The notes: generated from the sequence alone by a model not told the origin. A stretch of DNA of 64,000 nt from Bacillus sp. BP-3 (GCF_028401955.1 NZ_JAQOTJ010000001.1:219138-283137), one strand, 5' to 3'; counted from the stretch's first letter, positions 26,802 through 37,752 are shown. Translations and numbers: made by a program.

Positions 26802-28982
26802 ATGGCGAATGAACAAGTACTAACAGCTGAGCAGGTACTGGAGAAAGCAGGGCAATATTTACACGATGATGATATCGATCTTGTGGCGCGCGCTTATGAA
26901 TTTGCACGTGCGGCACATAGCGAGCAATACCGAAAATCAGGTGAACCATATATTATCCATCCTATTCAAGTAGCAGGAATTTTAGTGGACTTACACATGG
27001 ATCCATCTACTGTATCTGCGGGGTTTTTACATGATGTAGTAGAAGATACAGATGTAACATTAGAAGACATTGAACGTGAATTTACAAAAGAGATTGCGAT
27101 GCTTGTTGATGGTGTAACGAAGCTCGGGAAAATTAAATACAAATCTCATGAACAGCAGCAGGCGGAAAATCATCGAAAAATGTTTATCGCAATGGCGCAA
27201 GATATTCGTGTTATTTTAATTAAGCTTGCAGACCGACTTCACAACATGCGAACATTGAAACATTTACCACAAGAAAAGCAGCGCCGCATTGCAAATGAAA
27301 CATTAGAAATTTTCGCTCCATTAGCACACAGGCTCGGAATTAATACGATTAAGTGGGAACTAGAAGATACATCGCTTCGTTACTTAAATCCGCAGCAATA
27401 TTACCGTATTGTCAACTTAATGAAACGTAAACGTGCAGAGCGCGAAGAATATTTGGATGAAGTTATGATGGAAATTCGTGACAAATTAAAAGAAGTCGCG
27501 ATTCAACCAGAAATTTCTGGTCGTCCAAAGCATATTTATAGCATTTATCGAAAAATGGCAATGCAAAATAAACAATTCAATGAAATTTACGATTTGTTAG
27601 CTGTTCGTGTTGTCGTAAATAGTATTAAAGATTGCTATGCCGTTTTAGGTATTATTCATACGTGCTGGAAGCCGATGCCGGGGCGTTTTAAAGATTATAT
27701 CGCAATGCCAAAAGCGAACTTATATCAGTCGCTGCATACGACAGTAATTGGACCGAAAGGCGATCCGCTTGAAGTGCAAATTCGTACGAAAGAAATGCAT
27801 GAAATTGCCGAATTCGGAATTGCGGCCCACTGGGCATATAAAGAAGGAAAAACGGCTGAAACAACAGGTACACTTGAGAAAAAACTAACATGGTTCCGTC
27901 AAATTTTAGAATGGCAAAATGAAGCCTCGAATGCAGAAGAATTTATGGAATCATTAAAAATTGATTTATTCTCTGATATGGTGTTTGTCTTTACACCAAA
28001 AGGCGATGTCATGGAATTGCCGCTTGGCTCTGTACCGATTGACTTTGCTTACCGCGTTCACTCTGAAATCGGGAATAAAACGATTGGTGCAAAAGTAAAC
28101 GGTAAAATGGTCACTTTAGATTATAAGTTAAAAACAGGTGACATCATTGAAATTTTAACGTCTAAACACTCGTATGGCCCGAGTCAGGACTGGGTGAAAT
28201 TAGCGCAAACATCCCATGCGAAAAATAAAATTCGTCAATTTTTCAAAAAGCAACGCCGCGATGAGAATATTGAAAAAGGTCGCGAGCTTGTTGAAAAAGA
28301 GGTGCGAGGCCTTGAGTATGAGATGAAAGAAGTGTTAGCATCTGATAATTTAAAGCGCGTTGCTGAGAAGTTTAATTTTGCAAATGAAGAAGATATGTTT
28401 GCAGCTGTTGGATATAACGGAATTACTGCATCGCAAATTGTGACGCGCTTAACAGATAAATTCCGTAAGCAACGTGAAGAAGATTTAACAGAAGTAAAAG
28501 AAGTTCGAAAACCAATGAAAATTCGTAAATGGGATTCTGGTGTAAAAGTAAGCGGTGCAGATAATTTACTTATCCGTTTATCGAAGTGCTGTAATCCAGT
28601 TCCGGGCGACGATATCATTGGTTATATTACAAAAGGTCGCGGTGTCTCGATTCACCGTACAGACTGTGTAAATATTCATACAGAAGAAGCGCAGGCAAGA
28701 CTGTTAGAAGTAGAGTGGGAAGGCAGCCCAGAAAAAGAAATTGAATACAATGTTGATATTGAAATTTCGGGTTATGATCGCCGCGGTTTACTAAATGAAG
28801 TACTGCAAGCTGTAACAGAAACGAAAACATATATTTCAGCTGTTTCAGGAAGAAGTGATCGCAACAAAATGGCGACGATTCATATGTCTATTTCAATTCG
28901 TAACTTACAGCATTTGAAAAAAGTTGTCGAGCGCATTAAACGGGTTCCAGAAATTTATGCAGTGCGCCGCATGATGCATTAA
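26802..28982 (+). CDS. relA: Bifunctional (p)ppGpp synthetase/hydrolase Rel
   Basis: 726 residues. Domains in order: HD hydrolase (about 25-180, with [12 protein letters not shown] and [12 protein letters not shown]), RelA/SpoT synthetase (about 220-350, [15 protein letters not shown]-type [20 protein letters not shown]), TGS (about 390-455, [23 protein letters not shown]), a zinc-finger-like stretch [17 protein letters not shown] near 585, and C-terminal ACT. Both HD and synthetase motifs are intact, so it is the bifunctional stringent-response enzyme. AAGGTGAT Shine-Dalgarno; 16 nt before dtd. Confidence 0.96.
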   Translation: MANEQVLTAEQVLEKAGQYLHDDDIDLVARAYEFARAAHSEQYRKSGEPYIIHPIQVAGILVDLHMDPSTVSAGFLHDVVEDTDVTLEDIEREFTKEIAMLVDGVTKLGKIKYKSHEQQQAENHRKMFIAMAQDIRVILIKLADRLHNMRTLKHLPQEKQRRIANETLEIFAPLAHRLGINTIKWELEDTSLRYLNPQQYYRIVNLMKRKRAEREEYLDEVMMEIRDKLKEVAIQPEISGRPKHIYSIYRKMAMQNKQFNEIYDLLAVRVVVNSIKDCYAVLGIIHTCWKPMPGRFKDYIAMPKANLYQSLHTTVIGPKGDPLEVQIRTKEMHEIAEFGIAAHWAYKEGKTAETTGTLEKKLTWFRQILEWQNEASNAEEFMESLKIDLFSDMVFVFTPKGDVMELPLGSVPIDFAYRVHSEIGNKTIGAKVNGKMVTLDYKLKTGDIIEILTSKHSYGPSQDWVKLAQTSHAKNKIRQFFKKQRRDENIEKGRELVEKEVRGLEYEMKEVLASDNLKRVAEKFNFANEEDMFAAVGYNGITASQIVTRLTDKFRKQREEDLTEVKEVRKPMKIRKWDSGVKVSGADNLLIRLSKCCNPVPGDDIIGYITKGRGVSIHRTDCVNIHTEEAQARLLEVEWEGSPEKEIEYNVDIEISGYDRRGLLNEVLQAVTETKTYISAVSGRSDRNKMATIHMSISIRNLQHLKKVVERIKRVPEIYAVRRMMH

Positions 28983-28998
28983 TAGGGAGTGAAGTGAA

Positions 28999-29439
28999 AT
29001 GAGAGTTGTCTTACAACGATCAAAAGAAGCATCTGTAACGGTAAAAGGTGAAGTTGTAGGGCAAATTCCTTTCGGCTTAACACTATTAGTTGGAATCGCC
29101 CATGAAGATACGGAAAAAGATGCAACATATATCGCTGAAAAAATTGCAAACTTACGCATTTTTGAAGACGAAAACGAAAAAATGAACCATTCTGTATTAG
29201 ATGTTGGTGGACAAGTTCTTTCCATTTCTCAGTTCACGTTATATGGAGATTGCCGAAAAGGAAGAAGGCCAAACTTTATGGATGCAGCAAAACCTGACTA
29301 CGCAGAGCGCTTATATGAATTCTTTAACGAAGAACTTCGCAAACAAGGACTGCATGTAGAAACAGGGCAGTTCGGAGCAATGATGGACGTTCAGCTTGTT
29401 AATGATGGTCCAGTGACATTGATTGTAGAGAGTAAATAG
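28999..29439 (+). CDS. dtd: D-aminoacyl-tRNA deacylase
   Basis: 146 residues. Hydrolyses D-aminoacyl-tRNAs. Both hallmark motifs are present: [15 protein letters not shown] (about 77-91) and the cross-subunit [11 protein letters not shown] (GP motif, about 134-144). N-terminal [15 protein letters not shown] is typical. It follows relA by 16 nt and ends the operon at a terminator. Confidence 0.96.
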   Translation: MRVVLQRSKEASVTVKGEVVGQIPFGLTLLVGIAHEDTEKDATYIAEKIANLRIFEDENEKMNHSVLDVGGQVLSISQFTLYGDCRKGRRPNFMDAAKPDYAERLYEFFNEELRKQGLHVETGQFGAMMDVQLVNDGPVTLIVESK

Positions 29440-29449
29440 TGATGGTCGA

Positions 29450-29478
29450 AGAGAGGGGGGTGTTCTCCTCTCTTTTTT
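29450..29478 (+). terminator. Terminator after dtd
   Basis: AGAGAGG/CCTCTCT stem with a G-rich loop side and a T6 tail. Confidence 0.87.
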
Positions 29479-29703
29479 GATTTGTTTAAAACATATGCAT
29501 AACGTTTCTGTTGATTGTTAGAACGATTGTTTCATTCTTGAACATAGTAAAAAAATATAATATATCTATCCCTGTTTGTATAGCGCATCACGATCAGGAT
29601 ACTATTATGAGAACCAAAAAGGACTAGTTATAGGTAAAAATAAGGAATGATATTTCCAGTTATTATTGTTATGGATTAAATTATATAGAAGGTGCTCGAT
29701 ATT

Positions 29704-30117
29704 ATGCAGTATTCATACAAGGAATTTTTGCCAAATTTATTAGCACAGATTAAGGAGATAGAACAATCTTTAAAAGAGCCTATTGCATTATTGTTAAAAA
29801 AATATAAACCCGTTTTCGCAGAAAAAAATATAGATTTTGATGTAGGACTTGAGATAGAGGGAGAAAATCATTTTACTCCTGGATACAATTCTGCTGTTGT
29901 TATGGCAATATCGGAAGAAGATGAGTTACTTGGTGTATATATAGTGACAATTTGGAAATGTGAACAAACGTGGCTTGGTTTACCTGTTTCTAAGAATATA
30001 CCTGGATGCAGAATTATGGGAGATTTAGTAAAGGAATCAGTAGAAGAAATTTTATTAGAGCTAACAGAACATATTGAAGAAATATGGAAAGATGATGCGA
30101 TTGAAGGTAAGTTATAG
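29704..30117 (+). CDS. Hypothetical protein
   Basis: 137 residues, acidic, no signal peptide or membrane segment. The start MQYSYKEFLPNLLAQIKEIEQ and end ESVEEILLELTEHIEEIWK are predicted amphipathic helices around a central beta-rich part (DVGLEIEGENHF, GVYIVTIWKCEQTWLG). I recognise no family. The ATG at 29704 has AAGGTG 9 nt upstream; a GTG four codons earlier lies inside that site. A gap of about 220 nt separates it from dtd; it occupies a position where B. subtilis, as I recall, has lytH. Confidence 0.7.
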   Translation: MQYSYKEFLPNLLAQIKEIEQSLKEPIALLLKKYKPVFAEKNIDFDVGLEIEGENHFTPGYNSAVVMAISEEDELLGVYIVTIWKCEQTWLGLPVSKNIPGCRIMGDLVKESVEEILLELTEHIEEIWKDDAIEGKL

Positions 30118-30249
30118 TATGTGTGTAGTGTGATTGTTAGGCGAAAAGAACTTTATCAGATGATTCCTCTTAGTAACAACGTATAACCCTTACATCAATA
30201 TGGAACACTATTCATTAGAATTCCACTACCGAATGTGAGGGATATACGT

Positions 30250-30426
30250 ATGCGTATGAATGAAAAGGGAAACTTTGCTACTAACGGAGCAAACCAATTG
30301 TTTAATGTGAATTTTCATGAGTTTATTTCAAAAGAACAGCAAAATACATCGCTAGAACTTGCTTCTGAATTTGGGATTTCTTTAAAAGATGTAAAAACGT
30401 TAAAGAAGCACCTCGGACGTTCTTGA
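30250..30426 (+). CDS. Small HTH-like hypothetical protein
   Basis: 58 residues. The C-terminal half, ELASEFGISLKDVKTLKKHLGR, reads like the helix-turn-helix of a sigma-factor or transposase-type DNA-binding domain (ASEFGIS turn). No partner domain is visible. The ATG at 30250 has GAGGG 8 nt upstream; a second ATG at 30256 is also possible. It ends 6 nt before the hisS promoter. Function unknown. Confidence 0.65.
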   Translation: MRMNEKGNFATNGANQLFNVNFHEFISKEQQNTSLELASEFGISLKDVKTLKKHLGRS

Positions 30427-30431
30427 GAATC

Positions 30432-30460
30432 TTGACAATAATTGTGAATAATCGTATAGT
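30432..30460 (+). promoter_or_regulatory. Sigma-A promoter of hisS-aspS
   Basis: Consensus TTGACA (30432-30437), 17 nt, TATAGT (30455-30460). It precedes the T-box leader; a start near 30467 is expected. Confidence 0.8.
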
Positions 30461-30466
30461 AGTAAA

Positions 30467-30757
30467 CAAATTCATTTTTTACAGTTACATATGGTATAAA
30501 CCGATGATAGAGAAGAGTAGATAAGAGACACATGAAAAGAGAGGAAATGTCTAAGGCTGAAAACATTTCTGCATGATGACTGATCGAATGACACTCTGTA
30601 GGTTTCGTCTTGAACAGCATAGTGCTTAGTAGAGGTCGAACGCAATTTAAGCGTTATTAAAAAAGTGGAAGCATACGTGCTTCAATTAGGGTGGCACCAC
30701 GGGTATTATACTCTCGTCCCTACTGTACAATCAGTAGAGGCGGGAGTTTTTTTATTT
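30467..30757 (+). promoter_or_regulatory. T-box riboswitch of hisS-aspS
   Basis: The T-box core AGGGTGGCACCACGGG is at 30688-30703, followed by a terminator (stem with ACTCTCG/CGGGAGT and CTACTG/CAGTAG arms, T7 run) at 30709-30757. Stem I includes AAGAGAGG and GGCTGAA elements. The likely specifier loop near 30590 reads GAATGACACTCT and contains GAC (Asp) and CAC (His) in overlapping frames. The antiterminator bulge UGGC (30692-30695) would pair with a GCCA tRNA end, i.e. discriminator G73 as in tRNA-Asp rather than C73 of tRNA-His. The leader controls both synthetases downstream. Confidence 0.92.
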
Positions 30758-30791
30758 TTATTACTATTGAGAAAATGAGGAGGAACTGAAT

Positions 30792-32063
30792 ATGTCTATT
30801 CAAATCCCGCGCGGAACGCAAGATATCCTTCCTGGTACTGTGGAATTATGGCAGTATATTGAAGGGCAAGCACGTGAAATTTGTCGTCGTTACAACTATA
30901 AAGAAATTCGTACACCAATTTTTGAGCATACAGAATTATTTTTACGCGGTGTTGGAGATACGACAGATATCGTACAAAAAGAAATGTACACATTCGAAGA
31001 TCGCGGGGAGCGTAGTTTAACACTTCGTCCAGAAGGAACAGCTCCAGTTGTACGTTCTTATGTAGAAAATAAAATGTTCGGTGATGCGACGCAGCCGACA
31101 AAATTATATTATATTGGACAGATGTTCCGTTATGAAAGACCACAAGCTGGACGTTATCGTCAATTTGTTCAGTTTGGTATTGAAGCGATAGGTAGTAATG
31201 ACCCAGCAATTGACGCAGAAGTGATTGCGCTTGCTGTTGAGTTTTACCGCGGCATGGGCCTAAAAAATATTAAAGTTGTGTTAAATAGCTTAGGTGATGC
31301 AGCGAGCCGTAAAGCACATCGCGATGCGTTAATTGCACACTTTGAGCCTCGCATTGGTGAGTTTTGTTCAGATTGCCAATCTCGTTTAGAGAAAAACCCA
31401 CTTCGTATTTTGGATTGTAAAAAAGATCGCAATCATGAATTGATGAGCACAGCACCATCGATTACAGAATACTTAAACGAAGAGTCAAGTGCGTACTATG
31501 AAAAAGTACAGGAATTATTAACAATGATGGGTATTCCATTTGAGAAAGATCCAAACCTTGTGCGCGGTTTAGACTATTATCAGCACACTGTATTTGAAAT
31601 TATGAGCGAAGCAGAAGGTTTTGGTGCGATTACAACATTAAGCGGCGGCGGCCGATACAACGGACTTGTACAAGAAATCGGTGGCCCAGAAATGCCTGGT
31701 ATTGGTTTTGCGATGAGTATTGAACGTTTAATTATGGCGTTAAAAGCTGAGAATATTGAATTACCAATTGCTCATAACATTGATTGTTATGTTGTAGCGC
31801 TTGGTGAAAAGGCGAAAGATCATGCTGCAAAAATTGTCTTTGACCTTCGTAAGGCTGGATTAGCGGTTGAGAAAGATTACTTAGATCGTAAAATGAAGGC
31901 ACAGTTTAAATCAGCGGATCGTCTAAGTGCAAAATTTGTAGCTGTTTTAGGTGATGATGAATTAGAAAAAGGCATTATCAACTTAAAAGATATGGCAACA
32001 GGCGAACAAGAAGAAGTTGCATTAGATGTATTTGCTTCTTACGTAGCAGAAAAGTCACTATAG
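30792..32063 (+). CDS. hisS: Histidyl-tRNA synthetase
   Basis: 423 residues, class II synthetase. Motif 1 region [26 protein letters not shown], motif 2 [19 protein letters not shown], histidine-specific [12 protein letters not shown] (about 259-270) and motif 3 [16 protein letters not shown], then the anticodon-binding domain. AGGAGG Shine-Dalgarno 35 nt after the T-box terminator. First gene of hisS-aspS. Confidence 0.97.
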   Translation: MSIQIPRGTQDILPGTVELWQYIEGQAREICRRYNYKEIRTPIFEHTELFLRGVGDTTDIVQKEMYTFEDRGERSLTLRPEGTAPVVRSYVENKMFGDATQPTKLYYIGQMFRYERPQAGRYRQFVQFGIEAIGSNDPAIDAEVIALAVEFYRGMGLKNIKVVLNSLGDAASRKAHRDALIAHFEPRIGEFCSDCQSRLEKNPLRILDCKKDRNHELMSTAPSITEYLNEESSAYYEKVQELLTMMGIPFEKDPNLVRGLDYYQHTVFEIMSEAEGFGAITTLSGGGRYNGLVQEIGGPEMPGIGFAMSIERLIMALKAENIELPIAHNIDCYVVALGEKAKDHAAKIVFDLRKAGLAVEKDYLDRKMKAQFKSADRLSAKFVAVLGDDELEKGIINLKDMATGEQEEVALDVFASYVAEKSL

Positions 32064-32075
32064 GGGGAAAAAGAA

Positions 32076-33851
32076 ATGGCTGAAAGAACGCATGCATGCG
32101 GAAAAGTAACAGTAGAAGCTGTGGGACAAACGGTTCAATTAAAAGGTTGGGTGCAAAAGCGCCGTGATTTAGGTGGATTAATTTTCATTGACTTACGTGA
32201 CCGTACAGGTATTGTACAAGTCGTATTTAGTCCAGAAACTTCAAAGGAAGCGTTAGAAGTAGCAGAAACAATTCGCGGTGAATACGTACTGCACGTAGAA
32301 GGTACAGTTGTTGAGCGCGCAGCTGGTGCGATTAATGAAAATATGGCAACAGGCCGTATTGAAGTACAAGTAACGAAAGTAAACGTACTAAATGCAGCAA
32401 AAACAACACCAATTATGATTACAGATGATACAGATGCATCAGAAGATGTCCGCTTAAAATATCGTTATTTAGATTTACGTCGCCCTGTTATGTACAACAC
32501 ATTTAAAATGCGTCACGACGTAACAAAAACAATTCGTAATTTCTTAGATAGCGAAGATTTCTTAGAAGTAGAAACACCAATTTTAACGAAAAGTACACCA
32601 GAAGGAGCTCGTGATTACTTAGTACCGAGCCGCGTACATGAAGGCGAGTTTTATGCACTGCCGCAATCTCCGCAGTTATTTAAACAGCTTCTTATGGTCG
32701 GCGGATTTGAGCGCTATTATCAAGTAGCGCGTTGTTTCCGTGATGAAGATTTACGTGCAGACCGTCAGCCAGAATTCACACAAGTCGATATTGAGACATC
32801 ATTCTTAACACAAGAAGAAATTCTCGAAATGATGGAACGTATGATGACAAAAGTAATGAAAGAAGCAAAGGGTGTAGAAATTAATGCACCATTCCCGCGC
32901 ATGACGTATGCTGATGCGATGTCTCGCTACGGTTCTGATAAGCCAGATACACGCTTTGCGATGGAACTAATTGATCTATCAGAATTTGCAGCGGGTTGCG
33001 GATTTAAAGTGTTCACAAGCGCTGTAGAGAGTGGCGGACAAGTAAAAGCAATCAATGCCAAAGGTGCAGCGAGCAAATATTCCCGTAAGGATATCGATGC
33101 ATTAACAGAATTCGTAAAAGTATACGGAGCAAAAGGTTTAGCTTGGTTAAAAGTTGAAGAAGACGGCTTAAAAGGACCAATCGCAAAATTCTTTAACGAA
33201 GAAGATGCAAATACGCTTATGAGCACGTTAGATGGGGCTGCTGGTGACTTATTATTATTCGTTGCTGATAAGAAGAGCGTTGTTGCGGATAGCTTAGGAG
33301 CACTTCGTTTACGTTTAGGTAAAGAACTTGAGTTAATTGATGAAAGCAAGTTTAACTTCCTATGGGTAACAGATTGGCCGCTTCTTGAGTATGATGAAGA
33401 TGCTGATCGTTATTTTGCAGCGCATCATCCATTCACAATGCCATTCCGCGAAGATGTTGAGCTACTAGAAACAGCACCAGAAAAAGCGCGTGCACAAGCG
33501 TATGACCTTGTATTAAACGGTTATGAGCTTGGTGGTGGATCACTTCGTATTTATGAGCGTGATGTACAAGAAAAAATGTTCAAAGCGCTAGGTTTCTCAC
33601 AAGAAGAAGCGCAAGAGCAGTTTGGATTCTTATTAGAAGCATTCGAATACGGTACACCGCCGCACGGAGGAATTGCATTAGGTTTAGACCGCCTTGTTAT
33701 GTTACTTGCGGGTCGTACGAACCTTCGTGATACAATTGCCTTCCCGAAAACAGCAAGCGCAAGCTGCTTATTAACAGAAGCACCAAGCCCAGTTGCAGAT
33801 GCACAGCTTGAAGAGCTTTACTTACAATTAAAAGTAAAAGAAGAGAAGTAA
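32076..33851 (+). CDS. aspS: Aspartyl-tRNA synthetase
   Basis: 591 residues, full bacterial type: N-terminal OB anticodon domain ([32 protein letters not shown]), class II core with [31 protein letters not shown], a GAD insertion domain (about 300-410), and motif 3 [16 protein letters not shown]. It begins 12 nt after hisS and is cotranscribed under the T-box. Whether it also charges tRNA-Asn cannot be read from the sequence. Confidence 0.97.
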   Translation: MAERTHACGKVTVEAVGQTVQLKGWVQKRRDLGGLIFIDLRDRTGIVQVVFSPETSKEALEVAETIRGEYVLHVEGTVVERAAGAINENMATGRIEVQVTKVNVLNAAKTTPIMITDDTDASEDVRLKYRYLDLRRPVMYNTFKMRHDVTKTIRNFLDSEDFLEVETPILTKSTPEGARDYLVPSRVHEGEFYALPQSPQLFKQLLMVGGFERYYQVARCFRDEDLRADRQPEFTQVDIETSFLTQEEILEMMERMMTKVMKEAKGVEINAPFPRMTYADAMSRYGSDKPDTRFAMELIDLSEFAAGCGFKVFTSAVESGGQVKAINAKGAASKYSRKDIDALTEFVKVYGAKGLAWLKVEEDGLKGPIAKFFNEEDANTLMSTLDGAAGDLLLFVADKKSVVADSLGALRLRLGKELELIDESKFNFLWVTDWPLLEYDEDADRYFAAHHPFTMPFREDVELLETAPEKARAQAYDLVLNGYELGGGSLRIYERDVQEKMFKALGFSQEEAQEQFGFLLEAFEYGTPPHGGIALGLDRLVMLLAGRTNLRDTIAFPKTASASCLLTEAPSPVADAQLEELYLQLKVKEEK

Positions 33852-33857
33852 AAATGA

Positions 33858-33897
33858 ATCCTAGGTGGACATACTAATTCCATCTAGGATTTTTTTA
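33858..33897 (+). terminator. Terminator after aspS
   Basis: AATCCTAG-TGGA pairs with CCA-CTAGGATT; T7 tail. Confidence 0.9.
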
Positions 33898-33969
33898 TAG
33901 AGTATATAACTTATATAAATACAAAGTAACTACTCAGTTACTTTATGGAAAAACGACAGAAAAGCATTT

Positions 33970-34116
33970 TTTTAAATGGGCGAGAGGGACTGGACATGCA
34001 TAGAAGCGGTCAGTTCCTTTTCCTGCCACGTGCAAAGTGTAAAACAAAGAGAGAAAGCAAGCAGCAGTTATGTTTTATTCTGTACGGCAGCGACTTAGAT
34101 GCTAAAAAATCAAAGT
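33970..34116 (+). repeat. bcr1-like repeat, copy 1
   Basis: About 147 bp with the core ACATGCATAGAAGCGGTCAG, AAACAAAGAGAGAAAGCAAG and TATGTTTTATTCTG. The same order of blocks recurs at 49802 and 63118, always intergenic and on the plus strand. Length and sequence character fit bcr1, the B. cereus-group repeat with mobile-element traits. It fills the gap between aspS and tcdA and generates a spurious 75-codon ORF. Confidence 0.75.
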
Positions 34117-34188
34117 GGATATATACAAATAGTCGGAAAAACGCTAGAATACATGGTAGACCATTTTTGTAATAGGAGTGTAGACCGC

Positions 34189-34956
34189 ATGTTACATCAA
34201 TTTTCACGTAATGAATTAGCCTTCGGAAAAGAAGGTATTGAAATATTAAAAAATAGTACAGTTGGTATTCTAGGAATTGGCGGCGTTGGTTCGTTTGCAG
34301 CAGAAGCATTAGCGCGTTCTGGCGTCGGTCGTCTTGTATTAGTTGATAAAGACGTTGTTGATATTACAAATGTTAACCGTCAAATCCATGCGTTACTTTC
34401 TACTGTGGGTCGTTCAAAAGTAGAACTAATGAAAGAACGTATTGCTGATATTAACCCAGACTGCGAAGTTATCGCATTAGAAATGTTTTATACAGATGAA
34501 ACATACGAAGAGTTCTTTAAACATGGTTTGGATTTCGTAGTGGATGCATCTGATACAATTACGTTCAAAATTCATTTAATTAAACAGTGCTTGCGACGTA
34601 AAATTAAAATCATTTCAAGTATGGGTGCAGCAAATAAAATGGATCCAACTCGTTTCCGTATTGCCGATATTTCTAAAACGAACACAGATCCAATTGCGAA
34701 AGTGATTCGTACGAAACTTCGTAAAGAAGGTATTAAAAAAGGTGTGAAAGTTGTATTCTCTGATGAAAATCCAATTGTGATTCGTGAAGATATTCGTAAA
34801 GAAATCGTTCCAGATGAAAATGCAAAAATTCGCAAAGCGAAATTACCACCGTCCTCTAACGCATTCGTTCCGTCTGTGGCCGGCTTAATTATGGCAAGTC
34901 ATGTTGTGCGTGAACGTTTGAAGGATGTTGAAGTAAAACGTGTCGGACAAGACTAA
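34189..34956 (+). CDS. tcdA: tRNA threonylcarbamoyladenosine dehydratase
   Basis: 255 residues, E1/ThiF-type adenylating fold. N-terminal RNELAFGKEGIEILKNSTVGILGIGGVGSFAAEAL holds the nucleotide-binding Gly motif (about 33-38); DKDVVDITNVNRQ and DASDTITFKIHLI are family markers. TcdA dehydrates t6A37 to cyclic t6A. The ATG at 34189 has TAGGAGTG upstream; the longer frame to 34099 is repeat-derived. The location after hisS-aspS matches B. subtilis yrvM. Confidence 0.93.
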   Translation: MLHQFSRNELAFGKEGIEILKNSTVGILGIGGVGSFAAEALARSGVGRLVLVDKDVVDITNVNRQIHALLSTVGRSKVELMKERIADINPDCEVIALEMFYTDETYEEFFKHGLDFVVDASDTITFKIHLIKQCLRRKIKIISSMGAANKMDPTRFRIADISKTNTDPIAKVIRTKLRKEGIKKGVKVVFSDENPIVIREDIRKEIVPDENAKIRKAKLPPSSNAFVPSVAGLIMASHVVRERLKDVEVKRVGQD

Positions 34957-34962
34957 AATGAG

Positions 34963-35000
34963 GCACACATGTTTCTTTATGGAAGCATGGGTGTTTTTTT
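34963..35000 (+). terminator. Terminator after tcdA
   Basis: CACACATG-TTTC pairs imperfectly with GGAAG-CATGGGTG; T7 run follows. Confidence 0.75.
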
Positions 35001-35065
35001 ATGTTAAATATTCAGAGAAATGTTAAGAGTTAGATGTGCATATTTTTATATGAAGGAGGGAGACA

Positions 35066-35482
35066 ATGAGAAATAAGAAACTTCTGTTAAGTTTTATTAT
35101 GTTGCTTTGTTTCGTTTCATTTTCCGCATGTAATTCATATGAAGATTATTGGGTATTAGAGAAATCAAGGTATAATGAGGCGCCAGAAATGATTGACTAT
35201 TTTCCGAAACGTGCACAGGAGAATCCTTCACTCGTAGGCTATTCTACCTATACAATTTCAGAAGGAAGAAAAATGATTGTGTTAGCAGTTGGGTCTAAGC
35301 ATAAAGGTAGTGAAATTGAAGTAACAAAATTTCAGGAAAAAGGTGATACAACATATGTCACTGTGAATATCAAAAAGGGCAAATCGAATGAAGAAAATCC
35401 TGTTATCTTAATTGGAGTAAGTAAGTTACATAAGAATATTGTGATACAAGATACGGATGGAAAGAAATATAAAAGCTTATAA
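35066..35482 (+). CDS. Putative lipoprotein with PrcB-like C-terminal domain
   Basis: 138 residues. KLLLSFIMLLCFVSFSAC is a lipoprotein signal with lipobox SFSAC. The C-terminal part (STYTISEGRKMIVLAVGSKHKGSEIEVTKF, TTYVTVNIKKGKS, ENPVILIGVSK) has the strand pattern of the PrcB C-terminal domain found in small secreted Firmicute proteins; this is a fold-level impression, not an identified homolog. GGAGGGAG Shine-Dalgarno. Monocistronic between two terminators. Function unknown. Confidence 0.72.
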   Translation: MRNKKLLLSFIMLLCFVSFSACNSYEDYWVLEKSRYNEAPEMIDYFPKRAQENPSLVGYSTYTISEGRKMIVLAVGSKHKGSEIEVTKFQEKGDTTYVTVNIKKGKSNEENPVILIGVSKLHKNIVIQDTDGKKYKSL

Positions 35483-35512
35483 AATTGAAGAATAAGTAAA
35501 ACAGAGAATATG

Positions 35513-35543
35513 AAACGCATGAATTTTATCCATGCGTTTTTTA
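35513..35543. terminator. Terminator between the lipoprotein gene and rsfA-like gene
   Basis: AAACGCATG/CATGCGTTT stem, 9-nt loop, T6 on the plus strand. It lies between convergent genes. Confidence 0.88.
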
Positions 35544-35561
35544 TGTGCTCGTTTTGTTATT

Positions 35562-36212
35562 TTAATTTTCGGCTGTGTAAACAATATCTAAGTTTCCGTT
35601 CTGATCCATTTTGAAAATTGGTGCCATCTGTTCTTGCGGGTTATCTAGTAGAACGAGCTTGCGTGCACGGTCCATAATTCTAACGAGTGTTTCATAATCT
35701 TCCTGCACAGATTGCTGTTGTTTCTGCAGTGTTTTAAGCTTTTTCTCTAATTGATGATTTGTTTTTTGCAACGTTTCGAGCTGCCTACGTAATGTGTCGT
35801 TTTCAGTTTGTAACTTTTCTGTACGTGGATTGTTTTGTTCTATATTTTGCAAAAATGAAATGACATCTTGCATCGTAAGTGACGACTTATTTGTAATAAC
35901 ATCTTCCGAAAACTCACCCTCAATAACAACTTTTTTCTTCGGCTCTAATCGTGATACTTGTGGTTTCGGCTTCACTGCTTGTTCTCTCTTTAATTCTTTG
36001 CGTTGCTTTCTCGCAATTTGCACAGCTTCTTCATAGCCTTGCCGAACTTCTGCGTTCCAACGAAAGCCACAAGCGGCAGAAGTTCTGTTTAATTGATCGC
36101 CCACTTCATCAAATGCTTTTAATTGCGTACTGCCTTCGCGAATGTGACGTAAAACGGTTTCTGCTAGAAGTAAATCATCTTCTCCAGTCCATGCATCTTG
36201 ACGCATTTTCAT
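35562..36212 (-). CDS. RsfA-family prespore transcriptional regulator
   Basis: 216 residues. N-terminal Myb/SANT-like domain ([50 protein letters not shown]) identical in layout to RsfA/GerR of Bacillus, then a basic linker and a long coiled coil (about 135-185, [21 protein letters not shown]). RsfA tunes sigma-F/sigma-G gene expression in the forespore. The ATG at 36212 has GGGGG 7 nt upstream; 71 further in-frame codons upstream are not supported. Which paralog (rsfA or gerR type) it is cannot be settled here. Confidence 0.88.
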   Translation of the reverse strand: MKMRQDAWTGEDDLLLAETVLRHIREGSTQLKAFDEVGDQLNRTSAACGFRWNAEVRQGYEEAVQIARKQRKELKREQAVKPKPQVSRLEPKKKVVIEGEFSEDVITNKSSLTMQDVISFLQNIEQNNPRTEKLQTENDTLRRQLETLQKTNHQLEKKLKTLQKQQQSVQEDYETLVRIMDRARKLVLLDNPQEQMAPIFKMDQNGNLDIVYTAEN

Positions 36213-36249
36213 TGTGAAACCCCCATATTTCATGTCGTTTTCGCTTATG

Positions 36250-37536
36250 TTACCCTTTTGATTCACTTTTATACGAATGTTGTAATCTTTCATAAACAGT
36301 AGCAAGTGCTTGCTCAAATTTACCAGTCGTTTTTGGTTTATAGTATTGCTTATTTTTAATTTTGTCTGGTAAGTACTGCTGCTGCACCCATCCACTAGGA
36401 TAATCGTGTGGATAGAGGTAACCAATTCCTCTGCCGAGCGATTCGGCGCCTTTATAGTGACTATCTTTTAAATGAGCTGGAACATCACCTGTTTGTCCGT
36501 TTCGTAAGTCCTGAAGCGCTGCATCGAGCGCTTTGTATGCTGAATTTGATTTCGGTGATAAGCATAGCTCGATGACCGCATTTGCCAGTGGAATGCGAGC
36601 TTCTGGAAAGCCGACGCGTTCTGCGGATTCGATGGCCGCAAGTGTACGGGGCCCAGCCTGAGGGTTCGCAAGTCCAACATCTTCGTATGCCATAATTAGT
36701 AAACGTCTGCCAATGCTTTGCATATCACCAGCTTCAATAAGGCGGGCTAAATAATGAAGAGCGGCATTTACATCACTTCCGCGCACTGATTTTTGGAAAG
36801 CTGATAATACATCGTAATGGGCGTCGCCGCCTTTGTCGTGTACAAAACTTTTCTTCTGTAAACATTCTTCAGCGATTTCAAGTGAAATTTCTACTGTTTC
36901 TTCATTTGTTGTAAAGCTAGATAAGACTGCGAGCTCAAGTGCATTATAGGCAGAGCGCATATCACCGCCAGATGCGTTTGCGAAGTGACGCAGAGCTTCA
37001 TCGGTTACGATTATGTTATATTCTCCTAGTCCTTTTTCCTGATCTGTTAAAGCGCGTTTTAATCCTTGTAAAAGGTTTTCTTCCGTTAAAGCTTGTAGTT
37101 CGAAAATTTGACAACGGCTTCGAATAGCAGAATTAATTGCGTGAAATGGATTGCTTGTCGTCGCCCCAATTAATGTAATGAGTCCGCTCTCTAAGTGAGG
37201 AAGAAGGAAATCTTGTTTTCCTTTATCTAATCGATGCACTTCATCTAAAATTAAGATGAGATGGCGATGCATTTTTGCTTCTTGGACAACAATTTCCATA
37301 TCTTTTTTATTATGAGTAACAGCATTTAATAGACGAAAAGGCATACCGATGCTGCCGGCAATGGCGCTTGCAATTGATGTTTTTCCTGTTCCGGGAGGCC
37401 CGTACAAAATCATTGATTGTAGATGCTTTGCTTGTACCATCCGCCATAAAATTTTGCCTTCGCCCACTAAATGTTCTTGTCCGATAACTTCTGTGATATT
37501 GGTCGGACGCATTCGATGTGCGAGTGGTTGTTTCAT
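36250..37536 (-). CDS. rarA: Replication-associated recombination protein RarA (MgsA)
   Basis: 428 residues. AAA+ clamp-loader-like ATPase. It opens [22 protein letters not shown]; Walker [10 protein letters not shown] (about 45-53), Walker B ILDEVHRL (about 97-104), GATTSNP sensor, Arg finger [12 protein letters not shown], and the C-terminal MgsA domain ending [16 protein letters not shown]. It acts at stalled forks with SSB. The ATG follows AGAGAG. Divergent from cymR. Confidence 0.94.
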   Translation of the reverse strand: MKQPLAHRMRPTNITEVIGQEHLVGEGKILWRMVQAKHLQSMILYGPPGTGKTSIASAIAGSIGMPFRLLNAVTHNKKDMEIVVQEAKMHRHLILILDEVHRLDKGKQDFLLPHLESGLITLIGATTSNPFHAINSAIRSRCQIFELQALTEENLLQGLKRALTDQEKGLGEYNIIVTDEALRHFANASGGDMRSAYNALELAVLSSFTTNEETVEISLEIAEECLQKKSFVHDKGGDAHYDVLSAFQKSVRGSDVNAALHYLARLIEAGDMQSIGRRLLIMAYEDVGLANPQAGPRTLAAIESAERVGFPEARIPLANAVIELCLSPKSNSAYKALDAALQDLRNGQTGDVPAHLKDSHYKGAESLGRGIGYLYPHDYPSGWVQQQYLPDKIKNKQYYKPKTTGKFEQALATVYERLQHSYKSESKG

Positions 37537-37752
37537 ATGTTCTCTCTCCTTCAGTGCCTTGTTTATATAATAAATTCCGAGTTATTTGGTATACTTATAT
37601 GTTATCATTTCTGTTAGAAAAGTTGAAATTCCTTATCATACTATATTATGCTATAATTTCAAAGGATTTTGATTTCAGAGAGTGTTTTTCCTATAAAATA
37701 AAAGAATAACGAAGAAGTAGAAGCAAAAGACTTGAAAAGAGGTGCTACATAT

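Noticed and set aside
33945-34172. Plus-strand ORF of 75 codons between aspS and tcdA
   Set aside because: It is the bcr1-like repeat read in one frame; the other copies of the repeat are frameshifted relative to it.
36213-36425. 71-codon N-terminal extension of the RsfA-like protein
   Set aside because: No ribosome site upstream, no similarity to the family, and a strong GGGGG site marks the start at 36212.
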